Assembly (NCBI GenBank): GCA_015227615.1
Contig: JAALGZ010000001.1
Span: 744,001 to 808,000 of the forward strand
DNA: 64,000 bases
Direction of reading: 5' to 3'
Source of the DNA: Labyrinthula sp. Ha
Lineage: Eukaryota > Sar > Bigyra > Labyrinthulida > Labyrinthulaceae
Shown piece after piece: positions 1-12,432 of this stretch. Every line of letters starts with the position of its first letter. Position 1 is the stretch's first letter. The position numbers and the translations under genes are program-made. The notes below the pieces were generated by a model, which searched no databases, was not told the origin of the DNA, and saw only the letters and a program-made list of their open reading frames with translations.

Positions 1-3000
1 CCTATACCACTTCTTACATTAAAGTTTCTGCAATCTGTTTTAAAGGAAACATATATTTTTTTCCAAAGAAATTTGGTTAGGTTTGGAGATATAAACATAT
101 GATGAAAAACATTGCCAACCAACATAGCTTGTTCTTTCCGAGACCATGCGTTTGCTTTTACTGTGCTATTACTGTCTATAGTTTGTGGGAGATAGTCAAA
201 AAGATCACAAACTTGAATATGAGATTCTTTTCTATTAACATTAATCATACTAAAATCAAGTTGACTACATTCTTCAGCAACAGTTTCAAATGAAATGTTG
301 TCAGGATTGTTTGGGATTTTGATCATTTTTTGAGTTTTCTATTTTGTTTTGTTCCTAGTATAAAGACAATAATTGGAACACTCTATACGGTACATTTTTT
401 CATAGGGAAATTTTCTTACGGGGGAATTTAATTTTTTTCACCTAGCTATGAATTACTTCTATTTTAAACTGGCAGCATCTTCTAATTCAGTATAAGTTCC
501 CAGTTGGATTTATATCACTTTTTCTCATCAATGTCTATAAATTGATGTACAGAATTTGCAGTGAAAAAATATCAATGATAAGAATGTCTTATATAGTCAT
601 TTGATATTGAAACTGGTTTAATGAAACTTACCGGAAATATTCGATTTCATTGCCTATTTGGAACTGATTTTTTTTTTAAATACTTTTCCGGAATTGAAGT
701 GGAAACTAATGGAAAAAGATTGGTGTAAGATGCCAAAAATACCCAAATATTCAAAACGAGTCATTATTTGTTAAAAAATTTTAGGGTGCAACAAAATTTG
801 AAAAGTAAAGAAAAAAAAAACTCTAGCTCTCCCATTCTTTCTGAAACAAGTTTTACATAACTTTCATCCATATCTTGATAATATTCGCCGCTTACTTACC
901 TTAGTTTGGAAAAGGGAACTTAATCAGTTTTAACTACAAAGTAAATTTTTGAGCTTTTGCTCATTAAGTTGAGAAAAAAAGCTTTATGACTGTTCCCCTT
1001 TTAGAATCCTGACATTTTTAATGAAGACAAAAAAGCAAACTACTCCAGCTTCTTCGACTCCCTTGCATAACTACGCTTTTGAAACATGTCATCCGATAGT
1101 TCTTCCTTTCATCTGTATTGGATCTTAGCATGGCAAAAGGCCCTTTCGCTTGACACAGAACTAGTTTGTATTGGTAAGATGTTCCAGGTAACTTCATCAT
1201 GCAGAGGAAAATGAAGCCCGTTCATCGATCAACACTTCAAAACAACAGCTTCAAAGTCACGCACATTCATAGAAACAAACTTCCACAACTACATTTCATC
1301 ACTCTTGAAGGCTCTGTCATTTCAGTTCAAATCTTTACCCTGGCTATCACCTTTTACAATAAAATCTTTAAGTTTAAATTTTGCTTTTTTCGGCAGACTC
1401 TTTGAACCACAAATCTTCTCAAATGGGCTCAATATATCTATATTTCATCGCACCCATACTAAATCCAAAGTACATACTGTATTCAGTAGTGAGAGGATTC
1501 ATCATCTACCCTAACTTGAAGTATGATACAGTGAAGGTTTATCAAAATACCGTAATAATACACGAACGCAGCTACTTTTTCTGTTTTTCTCACGAGATCA
1601 AAGCATATGTTCTAATTTTGTAGAAGTTCTGTGGCTAAGGGTTTTTCAGTTGGATTGAAAGGTTTTAATTTGAAATATGCAACACGAGTGAAAAAGGAAA
1701 AGGAAGGATTATTAAGCAAAACTCTTAAGAACAGTCATGGCTTCCTGTGCATTAGAATTGTAGAGGGAAGATTTTTTACATTGAGAGATCATTTCTTGGC
1801 GTGTGGTTTTATTCTGTTCAGGTTAATGCAATATTCAGGATAGTAGAGTTTAAGAAAAGATTAAAATACAAAAAGTATGAACAGTTCTAACACACTTAAA
1901 TTATGATTAACCTGAGTTTTTCATATCCGAAGAAACAAAATTCCTAAGCTTTAAAATGGCACTGAATGGGTCTTACAGCTCTAACACTAAAGTGCTTAAC
2001 TCCTAGAAATAAAAATGTCATTTTTTATTCTGAAAAACGACTACCATACGGATTTTTCAAGAGCTAAGAGAATATATGTTTTCTAAAAAGGGAAGATATC
2101 CTCTATCAATTTATATGCGTCTTTGAACACTTTTATCCGGGGTTAAACTAAGAAACCATTTATTTTTTTATAGGAAGCTGCAATGATCAGACAGAGATTT
2201 GTGCAATTAAAACTAAAAGAAACTTCAAAATTTATGTCTTATCTCTCTAAGTTACTGAAAACTGATTCTAGATAAGGATAGAGTCAAAACTATTGATATT
2301 TGACCTATTAGAAGTTCAGTTATGGCCATTTTATAGTTGAGTATGGAGTCAAGATAAATTAATCGAAATGGCTATTGTAGAGATTAATAGGGAGGTTCTT
2401 GGAGTTTTCTCGAATAAAACTCGGAGGAAACCTAAATTATCCATACCTATAGGTGACTATCATTTCTCAGGATGTTTTGCTACTTGTTATCACCCTTTCA
2501 GGAATATCTGACATTTAAGGATATCCTTTTTCAGAGTTTCTGAGATCTTGGAAATAAGATACATTGTTAGGAAGTCTATACAGAATACTCCAATTCTCAA
2601 TCAAAGTTGCTTCTAGATCTAACTTCTCCCGTTCTTTCGACTGGTGAGGTCTGCTCAGGCTCTAGACGAGTATTTCTCGAGGTATTACACGGATTGAAGT
2701 TGATAAAAACAGCGTTTTAGCCCAATATCGACTTTTCTTAAAAAAAATATTAAAAATATCCTAAAAAACAGAATTAAAGGCTGAATATCGTGTTTTTTAG
2801 TTGTTGGGGGCTCTCTAACATAAAAATTTATGGGATTATAGCAAAACTGAGTGATTTCGTATTTTCAGATGTGCATACTCTCAACATTTGAGTTTTCTGA
2901 GTGAAGTTTAACTCAGTTACAGTTAACCAGAGAATAAATATCCTGAGAAATGGTTTCAGAAGTTAGATACGGTGAATCCTTCGGGTCTGGGAAGAATCAG

Positions 3001-6000
3001 AACATCTATAGAGTTGTTCTTCATGATGTTACGTTTGAATGTATGTTATTTTAGAGATCTGTAAACTTAGTGAAAAGGATCCTTAAAATTAGCCTTTTTT
3101 AGGGTTTAAAGTACTCATTCATATCAAATAACTTGACAATATATATGGTTGGAAAGGTCTTTTTAATATGAAACATATTGTGGGTGGCAATATTATATTT
3201 GAGGAAGATTTCATGACAAAAACTAGCAAATATTATATGCTTCATTTTCAGTAATCGTGGTTTTTTTATACTTTATATTGTTTTACTCCTCTAAATTTTT
3301 AGATGAGTAAGTACTAGGTTAAGTTTTCAATACATTTTGAGTTTTGTAGAAGAGTTCAAAAGGTATTGTAGATTGTATGGCCATTATACTGCATTTTTGG
3401 AAAAATCGTGGATAAAGTTTTCACCACTCCGTAATAACAAAAGCCAGAAAACAACATTGTTTATTACTAGGTTTAACTTGAATATAAGAGTTAACCTTGA
3501 AAGTTTACAGAGGTAATTTAACTTTTTTCTTCATTGTTTTCTGGTCAATATACAAAGAATGAACAATATTTTTGTGGTATTTGGTGTTCTACACGAAGTA
3601 AACTATTTCAAATCTTCTGTTATCTTGTATGGATAGAAAGATGATTAGAAAAGCTTTCCAAAACTGCATTTTTTCTTACTCAAAAAATTCACTGAGAAAT
3701 GAGCTTTACAATTATATAGAAATTCACCTAAAATACAGGATGACGTGAAAAAAAAAGAATAGAAAAGTATCTTCCAGTTCTCAAAATACAAAAATTTAAG
3801 GACTAATGGTTAGAAACAGCCTTGAAGGTATTTGGAAGTGATTACAATAGTATTGTGAATAAAACTGAGCGAGATACAAAAGTAACAAAAATATCACCTG
3901 GTTATAGCATGTATTTAGGAAATATAAAAACACGTAGTCGAGTCATAGTATATCACAGTAAGAGAAAACAAAGAAGCTCTAAAATCCTTGAAACTAAGTT
4001 TTAAAATAACTTAGGATTTTAGTTGTTTTAAAAATATAAGTGTAGCCTAAGAAAATTAAGCTTTTCTAAGGCAAATATTGATATGAAAAATTTTGCTTTG
4101 ATTCTCGGACAATAAAATGTCCATAACTCGTGGTTAACTTCATAAAGAGTCATATTCTCCTTTAGTATTGGTTGAGAAATTAAAACATATTTCCAATGGT
4201 ATGCTATGACTTTTCTGAAGCGAGGTTTAAGCGAAGAGGGGAGCACTTCTTTATGAAACTCATGCAAAATTCTTGCTGTCGCCAAGGTATTACCTTTATT
4301 TTCTCAGTTGCATTATCCTTCAGAGAGTAGAATTAGTGCTTTAAAATTATTTAGAAAAGATATTTGATTATTGGATATATTAATAAAATCTAGAATAAAC
4401 AATCCTGTTATATGGTCATAGTTTTCTCTCAGTAATTTGCTATCCCAGACTTAATGTGGCCTTGTTAAAGAAGAGTTATGCAGGCTACAGGAAAAATTTT
4501 GCCAAAATTTTGTTTAGTTTAAACTCGAACCAAGTATTTTGGATTATTTTTCAGTGGTAGATATTCATTCCGCGATTCATAAAAACGATTTTAAGTTCAC
4601 AATGAAGAATTATAAACAACATTTAAAAGCTAAATGTGTCCTAACTACATCAGCAAGACCTTTCAAAGAAAAAAGGTTAGATTTATCGCTTTTTTTTAAT
4701 TGGACTTAAACAGAGCTTCAATATGTGATTTATGTTAAAGAAAAACAATGTCTTTGTAAATATAGTGCATCCATAGACCAAATCCTCTCTTATCACTCTA
4801 TATTACCAAAGAAGAAAAGACTACCTTATTTACAATACACTATTTCTGTTTAACCACAATTATCTTTATATCTTATTTTCTAGTATAGCTTAAACAATGC
4901 TCGTAAATAAATGGCCATGGTATGTTGTTTATCCCCTTTGGAAGAACCACGGCCAAATATTTCTATCTTAAATAGAGTATAAGAGGATTAATATGGGGAT
5001 TTAAGAGATCTAAGACACAAAACAGAAAATCAGCAAATATGTGTATATATGAAACGTGTTATCCCTTGTAAATACAGATTCCACCTTAATATATATGACG
5101 TTTCTTCAGAAGTTGTTACCAGGGCTGGCTTTGGGAGAAAGGAAACTTGTCTCTTTTCTCTAGTAGAAGCCCAATTAAAACTTCTGGGACTCTAAGATAG
5201 TCATTGATGCATAAAACTATCCATAAATAGAGTGTTTCAAGGATCGACGCCCAGATTCAACACATAGTAATCTAACTTCTGATATCAAGCTTTAATTAAG
5301 TTCTTAATGAAATAAGAGTTTCACTGAAAAAAGTAAGAATACATACAAGGATACGTCGTTCCTGTTTGATGAGAAATGATTCGTTAATAAAGTGTATCGT
5401 CATACGCTCTATGGAGGAGTAAAACGATGTTTATTCCCAAAAAAGCTACTATTTAAGTACGGGTTTCTGTCTTTATCTTGAAGTGTGGTTTCTACCTGAA
5501 ATAGTTCAAGCAATAAATGTGCCAACTATAGTAATAGGCTCACTGGAAAGGATTTTCTGCTCAAAGATACACTAGTTTTCTCGGCATGAGTAGTCTTGTT
5601 AATATAATCTAAAAAATAACCCGGTTTCTAGTACTCTAAGAGCCTGGTTTGGTAGTTATCAAATCTACTAAAAAAGATAAAGCATAGCTTTTGGTCAAAG
5701 TTATGAAGCATATTAACAAAAATTTCGAGTTTTGAACATATTTGGAATTCTGAATGGTAAAATTAACATTATTTTCTGCATTTCACAAGATTTCACAAGA
5801 TTTTGAAAGATAAGAAGTGATAGAAATTTTAAGTCTAGCTGAATCAGCTAGCTCAGCTTATTGTGAGCATTAAACCCTAGCAAATCACTAGATGATTTCA
5901 GTGTCTTCCTAATATAAGAAACTTCTCTGACAAAATCAAGTGAATTCATTGAGAATCTACAATATCAAACTTTCTGGTTGAGAATGCCCAAAGGGAAATC

Positions 6001-9000
6001 TGAAGAAACAGATAATGACACCATCTAAGAAATGTAGTTAGGAAAGGAGAATTATGCGATCGAACAAGATATCAAATCTTGTTCGGAAGTTATTTAAGGT
6101 CTTGAATATGGCTTCTTAAGATTATTTGAAACCCATTATATAAAGTTTTTTTGAATTGTAGCTGATATATGTTTTAAGGTGTTTATTAACTATATCCGCG
6201 CTCGAAAAGATCGGTTATCTTCTTCGTGTGATAACCTTTGGGTGCAATGGATATGTGTATGTTTTTTTTGATTGTTGGATAGATAAGTAGCTTTGTTCAT
6301 GTAATATGACTATCTTTTATTTTATAGTTGGACTTGGCTTGAAAGGAATCTAAATGTTCCTTACCTAGTCGAGTCACCAATATTTAGTTAGAATGTAAAA
6401 AATAGGAGGATGAGTTACATGATTGTGTTCAATCTAACTAACACCCATAGTTGCTAGTTGTTATTAAGTATTTTCTGCTATTGGTTCATAAGTTGCAGAT
6501 ATCCTACGAGGTCCATGGTTTCATGTACGTTTGCTATTTACACAGTCTTAGCCGTGCCTTTTGGATGATTGTCCAGTGTATGCTCTTCTCAGGTTAAATC
6601 TCTAGATTTCTAAGATTAACCTATTTTAATTGAGTAGAGAATTCAGTGTCAATAGAAAAAGATAGAAACGAATTCTCACTAGGGATTCATTCCTGGTATT
6701 TTGGTTGTATGATCCTATTTATCTAATATTGTTGGTTTGGATGGAATCATTGTATGTTATAAAGTAATGGCATCCGGTGGTGATAATCTTTCTCCTCGTT
6801 TGGTTCGATGTTATGAGGCTCCTGGGTCTTTTAGCAACAACACCAATATATATATATGGTATGGATTAAGAAGCTCAGGTTCTGGAGATAATATCCTTGG
6901 CATTTCCCCAGGCGAGTTATCACTTGTTTACGAGCGCTCTTCTCACATCACTACATCTATATTTTTTCGTTTGGTTTATTTCCGGATCTCCAAGTAACCT
7001 TATTGGTAAGAGTGTTTCGGACTCAGAGACTTTCTTAATACCATTTACATCGAGCAAGGGATTCTTTAGCCATTTTTGTTATTTGAGGGGGTATGACCCG
7101 TTTTCACTTCCACCCAAGATTAAAGATTCTATTTACATCATTGTAATTTTTCTATTGCTCTATTCTACAGTAGTTTAATTTAGGAAATTCTACATGTTTA
7201 GAGACTTTTCCACGTGGCAGTATCATTGAAATCGCCACCTAACGTTATCTACCATGAGTTTCCAACAAATTTATTGGGTACTTGTAGCTTCTTATACCCT
7301 CCAATATCTCCCCATTTGCTTCAATCTTGATTCCTTTAGGATGTAGTTATAGTTACATTATCTATTTGATGGTAGATATACCAAAGTTCTAACTCTATTT
7401 TTACTTTTGGTTGCATCACACCAACGTTTCATATTGCATCTTGGGGTAATAGTGGTGTTATTGTATTAAAAAAGACTCTTGCAGTAGAAACTATATAGAG
7501 TATTGTCAACATCCAAGTCTGGTATTTTTATTTGATTTTTCGCCTTATGACTGCTAATAATTGTTCGTGTTTTGGCGCGAATTTCCATGAAAGTAAAATG
7601 CCCAACCTTGATTAGATCCTAAATAAAACTATAAATAACTTCATCTTATTGGAAAACAAGTACAGCATTGTTACAAAAGGTCCAATATTTTGCTGAGATA
7701 TACCGGAATGGGTTTTCTTGGTTCATTTACCATTATTTTCTTTCAAGCAGAACTTAAGGATATAACACGGAGATAGGTTAATGAATCTTCTTTGAAGTGC
7801 TCTTCTATAAGAATTTACCAGATTTGATTTTTAGAATTTTCATTGCCGTAAAATTTCGACTTCCTGTGTAATAATATTAAATTCCTTTATGTTTTAGGCT
7901 TATTATGGTCCATCATCAATGTTTCCCAGAACTTGTGCTAAGTACTACCGAAGCCACCCTGATAGCGGGAAGAAAGACGTATGAAGTTTATCTTCTGTTT
8001 CAGGGAATTTTTAATCTACCCGTCTGATAGCTTCATATCAAGAAAACATAGTTTTACTCATGGAAACTTGCTTCGTAGTATTAAAACCCTTGGGTGGAGC
8101 TTCTTACTATCTCGTTGACTCTGTTACTCCGAAAGTTAATTTTCTTAAACAGTGCTATTGCTCTAACCAAAATTTGGCCTTTTTTAGACCACTTTTATTT
8201 TTAGATATAAACGATATTTCTTTGATTAATCTTATTATGTGCCATGATTTTATTTTTATCGCTTCTAAGAACTTGCTGAGCCCTGTTGACAAATACTTCT
8301 ATAACTATGGAAAATAAACTTAACGACCCAGTTTTATTGTATCAGGACTATGTACTTCCTTGTTGTTAATGACTCGATTATTTCAAGAACTTTGTCTTAT
8401 TCCAAGGTGTTGTTGCTTGTATTGTTTTCTATTCTCCTTCCAAAACCGATCTACGATAAAGTTGCATTTCCTAGTTTGACATTTTGGAAGTAAATACAAA
8501 ATTTTATTGCCGAAGTCTCTGTTATTATGCAAATATTCGGATTTCACATATTGTCGCCTTAGTCTTTGTCTTATCCTGTCGAATTTTATGTAACTTCTGG
8601 AGAAGTGTAAGTTTGCTTAATGACTACAATATGTTTTTCATATTGTTGACGTAAGAATATTCCACTATCTTTTCAGTAACCATATTCTCCAAAACGTTGC
8701 AGAATCTTACTATAGGAGATCTGAATGTAGTTTTAAGTTCATTTTTTTTAGAGTTCAATGATATCCAGGTTTCTGAATTTATTAAAAGGTGTTTGTACTA
8801 GCCAGGAATCTTCATCTCCTCTAGTTGGTTGGACTATCTAAGTAGATTTCCTTGGAGGATGTGATCAATTATTTGCCCAGCTTTACACAGAGTAATACTG
8901 TTAAGAAGGTTTTCAGGACTCGTTGATTTTTTGGTAATTTTTCACTAGTTCAAGGGAATTACAAATCTTACAAAAGCCGACACGCTCTTCTCTGGTGGTT

Positions 9001-11084
9001 GTTTCTTGTCCAATATAGCCGGAAACATTTTCTTGCACGAAGTCATGGTCAAATTGATTCTTCCATGCAGGTTTTCGCTATACCCTTAGGTATTCTTAAC
9101 CCCAATGTTACATAGGGGTAGATTCCAAGTACCCCATATGTTTCTAATATCCCCATGTAATAATCTATAATGTATTTAGAATGGTTTTACTCTTCTTGTC
9201 TGTTACAATGTTGAGCTTCAGGATACTTAGGCCATAGTGTTGAATGGATTTATCCAATAGATTTCCATTCAAACTTGAACATTTCGAGAATGAAAACTAA
9301 TTTGTAACTTCTTGTGCCTTTTTTCTAAATCGAGTACTGAAGTTACCATGCAGTACTATTAGTTTCCTCTTCTCTATAGTCATCATCGCCTATTATAGCA
9401 CTTTTAAAAAACTACAGTAACTTTTTTACAGTAAATGTTCAAAGCACAAAAACTAACTAATACGGTTGCACCCATACCATATGGTCTAATTGTGAGCTCC
9501 ATTATTAGTTTGCTCTAAGTCTTGACTGGTAGAGGCCGTCAAGTAGGTTTCTTGGGTAGGATGCTAACTGCACCTTTACGCTTGATAGGTTTCCCTGATA
9601 AAAAGCACTAATCATATGCTAGAGCAATGCAGGTTATATCCATCAACTTGATAAAGCCATTCTTTGAAGTTCTTGAATCATCAAATCCTCGTCATGGATA
9701 TGAGTAAAAGAAAGTATTTAACTTTCTGAACACTAAAACAACCTGGGTTAATACAATCAATGTTTTTCCATTATCTAAATAGGTTTGTACTACCCGATTC
9801 TTTATCATAAGGTGATAGAAAGTATTTGCACTCAGAAGATGACTGCTGTTTACGTCCTTGTCTTATTTCTGAAATTCTGAAATAGAAATTATGCACGTCA
9901 ACACGTCCTATTGGCCTGGTCGTCCCAAAATCTCTATTTTAGTTCTGTGTCCTATAATTAAACTACTAAAATATATCTTCTGCTCTCAAAAAGCAAGACA
10001 AAACAGAATCCAATTTAAATATATATTTATATATTGGGAAGTTACACAGCCATGTATGTTCTTGCTAGAAAAACATGGTGACACAGAAAGCTGGGTGACC
10101 CATTAAGAACAGGCTCGTATTTTACTATTTTTATACCATCATTACCCATTACAATATGTATATAGACATAATGAAAAGAAATAATGAGTAGAAATATGGA
10201 TTTATATTAGGGAGCAGATTTGATTTATTTATGCTTTATCAATAAAGTTTTCAGCTAAATTGTGGTCTTTGAAAATTAGAAAATATTATATATCAGCTTT
10301 GATTGATTACTGATACTTCTCTTTCTCTAAGCTAAATCTTATTCAATGCATTTGAGTGAAAATTCCAAATTTGTTGTCTAGAAATAAAACCAAAATAAGA
10401 ATCCTGCGAATATTGCCTAATTATAGGAAGTGCGAGCTCTAGCTCTGATCCAAAGGAATGGAAAGGCAGTGATAATATCAAATTGAAAATAATATAACCA
10501 TTAAACATGGTGAAAGAGCTCAAAAAATGCTAAAAACAATATATTCAAACTTTCGAAATTTGACGAGCCATATGGCAAAAACATCAAATGTCACTGGAAC
10601 AATGTCAAAACGCACCGGAAGTTACTGGAAATCCATCACTATCACTAAAAATAAATAGGTTAGTGTAAAAGCTACTTTTACATATCTTGATAAAATCAAA
10701 CGGCATACTCAACCATGAAGAATTGTATATAGAAGAAAGGTGTGACAAGATGCCTTCTCCTTATCCACAACTACATGTAAACAACTTACTTGCAAACGAC
10801 GATACCACAATAGAGAAGCAATATCTTAAACACAACTAAATTTTTCTTTTAGAATCTTTATATGAGGCTTTCTTATTGAAATTTCTTGTATAAATACCTT
10901 TAGTACTTTGAGTTTATATCAACCTATCGTTTTGCAGAGGTTTCAAATGTCTGTACACGATACAGCCCACTTACCACAGTAGGACATTACCCTATATTGG
11001 ATCCATATCCGATTTGTAAAGTAGGACTCGATTAGTAGAGAACAGTTCCACAATTAGTGTCTAGCTGCCTAAATTGTTCCCAAG
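1..11084. other. Long AT-rich stretch without recognisable gene
   Basis: All six frames are densely stopped. The longest open stretches are under about 100 codons and have no family resemblance, which is what random AT-rich sequence would give. No tRNA, rRNA, tandem array or terminal-repeat element was recognised. A short region around 6737-7178 has two overlapping plus-strand ORFs but no domain or coding bias that I can support. One perfect short hairpin lies at 6061-6085. The last ~150 bp before 11085 presumably hold the PTEN promoter and 5' UTR, but I see no defined element. Confidence 0.6.
6061..6085. repeat. Perfect 9-bp inverted repeat (hairpin)
   Basis: Arms CGAACAAGA (6061-6069) and TCTTGTTCG (6077-6085) are exact reverse complements around a 7-nt loop. 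It lies deep in gene-free DNA with no T-run after it. A short perfect hairpin of this size may occur by chance in 64 kb, so no function is claimed. Confidence 0.45.
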
Positions 11085-12194
11085 ATGCCACCAGGATTTG
11101 GTAAAGTAAAAAAACTTGTCTCTAAAAAGAAGAGAAGATTTGTAGACGTGGAGAATAAGTTTGATCTAGACCTTAGTTACATTGGCACGAAGACAAGATT
11201 AATCGCCATGGGGTTTCCAGCAGAAGGAGTGGAAGCACTTTATCGGAATAATCTGCATGAAGTTCAAAGATTTTTTGATCTTTTTCATCCAAAACAAGTG
11301 AAGGTTTATAATTTATGTATTGAACGACGCTATCAGCTGAGTTTCGACAATCTCTCTAAAGGTACGTTTCTCTTTCCTTTTTCATTTCCAGATACTGACT
11401 ATGAGAAATTTGGATTTGAGGATCATAATCCTTGTCCCCTTAATTTAGTTAAGCCATTTTGTGAATCTGTGAATCAATGGCTTTCTTCAGACAACACACA
11501 TATAGCTGCTGTGCATTGTAAAGCTGGAAAAGGAAGAACTGGGATGATGATAAGTTGTTATTTATTACATTCTGGACACTGTAAAACAGCTGATTCAGCA
11601 CTTGAGTTTTTTAGTGCTAAGAGAACGACAAATGGAAAAGGGGTAACTATACCAAGTCAAATTAGGTATGTATACTATTATGAGCAACTTCTTCGTAAAG
11701 GAAGTGTTACACCTATGGAGTTTAAGCTGACACATTTAAGGATAGTAACTGTACCTAAGTTAGATCTGATTAACGTGAAACCGATGGTTGTGCAGCGAAA
11801 TGGAACAAAATTGGATTTTGAAATATTTCATTATAAAGTTAGTTTGCAGCATGAAGTTCACTCCTATACTCTTTTTGATTATAAAGAAGAAATGAATAAG
11901 ATTGGGCAAAAATTGAATACTTACAAAGATGATGAGAAATATATTGATATTCCTTTAGATGAGTTTGACGTGTTTTTGAAGGGTGATGTGAAGATCCAGT
12001 TCTATGAGAGGAAGCAAGGGATGAAAAGAAAAATGTGTTATGTTTGGTTTAATACTGCTTTTGTGCAGAATAACTATTTGAGGTTTGGGAAAAGTATGGT
12101 TGACAAAGCGTGCAAGGATAAACACCATCAAAAGTTCAAAGAAGACTTTGCGATTGAGCTATACCTACACAGAACTGGGGCAGAGACTAGTTAA
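11085..12194 (+). CDS. PTEN: PTEN-type phosphatidylinositol-3,4,5-trisphosphate 3-phosphatase
   Basis: This is a lipid phosphatase expected to remove the 3-phosphate of PIP3 and so oppose PI3K signalling at the membrane. The order is: basic N-terminal PIP2-binding segment (KKRRF), phosphatase domain with FDLDL, IAMGFPAE and YRNN blocks, the WPD-equivalent FEDHNP, and the P-loop HCKAGKGRTG with catalytic Cys about residue 135 after splicing. A C2 domain follows, ending in a block like VDKACKDK. The protein stops just after C2, so the phospho-regulated tail and PDZ ligand of animal PTEN are absent. The 370-codon reading frame contains a 30-nt GT-AG intron (11362-11391); removing it keeps frame (359 aa) and removes ten residues not present in the family. 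ATG at 11085 fits the family N-terminus. The next gene starts only about 240 bp after the stop. Confidence 0.95.
   Translation: MPPGFGKVKKLVSKKKRRFVDVENKFDLDLSYIGTKTRLIAMGFPAEGVEALYRNNLHEVQRFFDLFHPKQVKVYNLCIERRYQLSFDNLSKGTFLFPFSFPDTDYEKFGFEDHNPCPLNLVKPFCESVNQWLSSDNTHIAAVHCKAGKGRTGMMISCYLLHSGHCKTADSALEFFSAKRTTNGKGVTIPSQIRYVYYYEQLLRKGSVTPMEFKLTHLRIVTVPKLDLINVKPMVVQRNGTKLDFEIFHYKVSLQHEVHSYTLFDYKEEMNKIGQKLNTYKDDEKYIDIPLDEFDVFLKGDVKIQFYERKQGMKRKMCYVWFNTAFVQNNYLRFGKSMVDKACKDKHHQKFKEDFAIELYLHRTGAETS
11362..11391 (+). other. 30-nt in-frame intron in PTEN
   Basis: The segment begins GTACGT and ends TTTCCAG, is pyrimidine-rich, and lies between conserved phosphatase blocks (NLCIERRY before, FEDHNP after). 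It has no stop and is a multiple of three, so it reads through as ten extra residues rich in Phe. Splicing restores the expected family spacing. This is inferred from homology only; no transcript data are available here. Confidence 0.8.
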
Positions 12195-12334
12195 ATTTGT
12201 TTCATCTACTCTTTTAGTGTAAATTAATGTCATTTTTTTCATAGTTTTTTTGTCCAGAATATTCTGCTTTCTCCAAAGTGTTCGCTCTTGGGCGGTTAAC
12301 CGTTAGAGAGGTGTATTTTGCAATAATCTCCAAA

Positions 12335-12430
12335 ATGTGTGCGAAAGGTTACAGAAACCTGAAGAGGAAGAAAAGAAAGACAAGATCATCTGCAATTGTT
12401 CGAACAGGATTAGACACAGCCTTTGTATAG
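12335..12430 (+). promoter_or_regulatory. Candidate upstream ORF before the ARF-GEF gene
   Basis: An ATG at 12335 opens a 31-codon basic ORF that ends with TAG at 12428-12430, two bases before the first in-frame ATG (12433) of the large ARF-GEF reading frame. The main frame itself is open upstream back to about 12307 but without an ATG. It could be a uORF allowing reinitiation, or mere coincidence in a short leader. A 10-bp palindrome CGGTTAACCG lies just upstream at 12293-12302. Confidence 0.3.
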
Positions 12431-12432
12431 GA

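Noticed and set aside
6790-6830. TTTGGTTCGATG resembling a tRNA T-arm
   Set aside because: No matching D-arm, anticodon stem or acceptor stem on either side.
6737-7178. Two overlapping plus-strand ORFs suspected as a relic of an old coding element
   Set aside because: No conserved motif in any frame; not supportable as a gene or mobile element.
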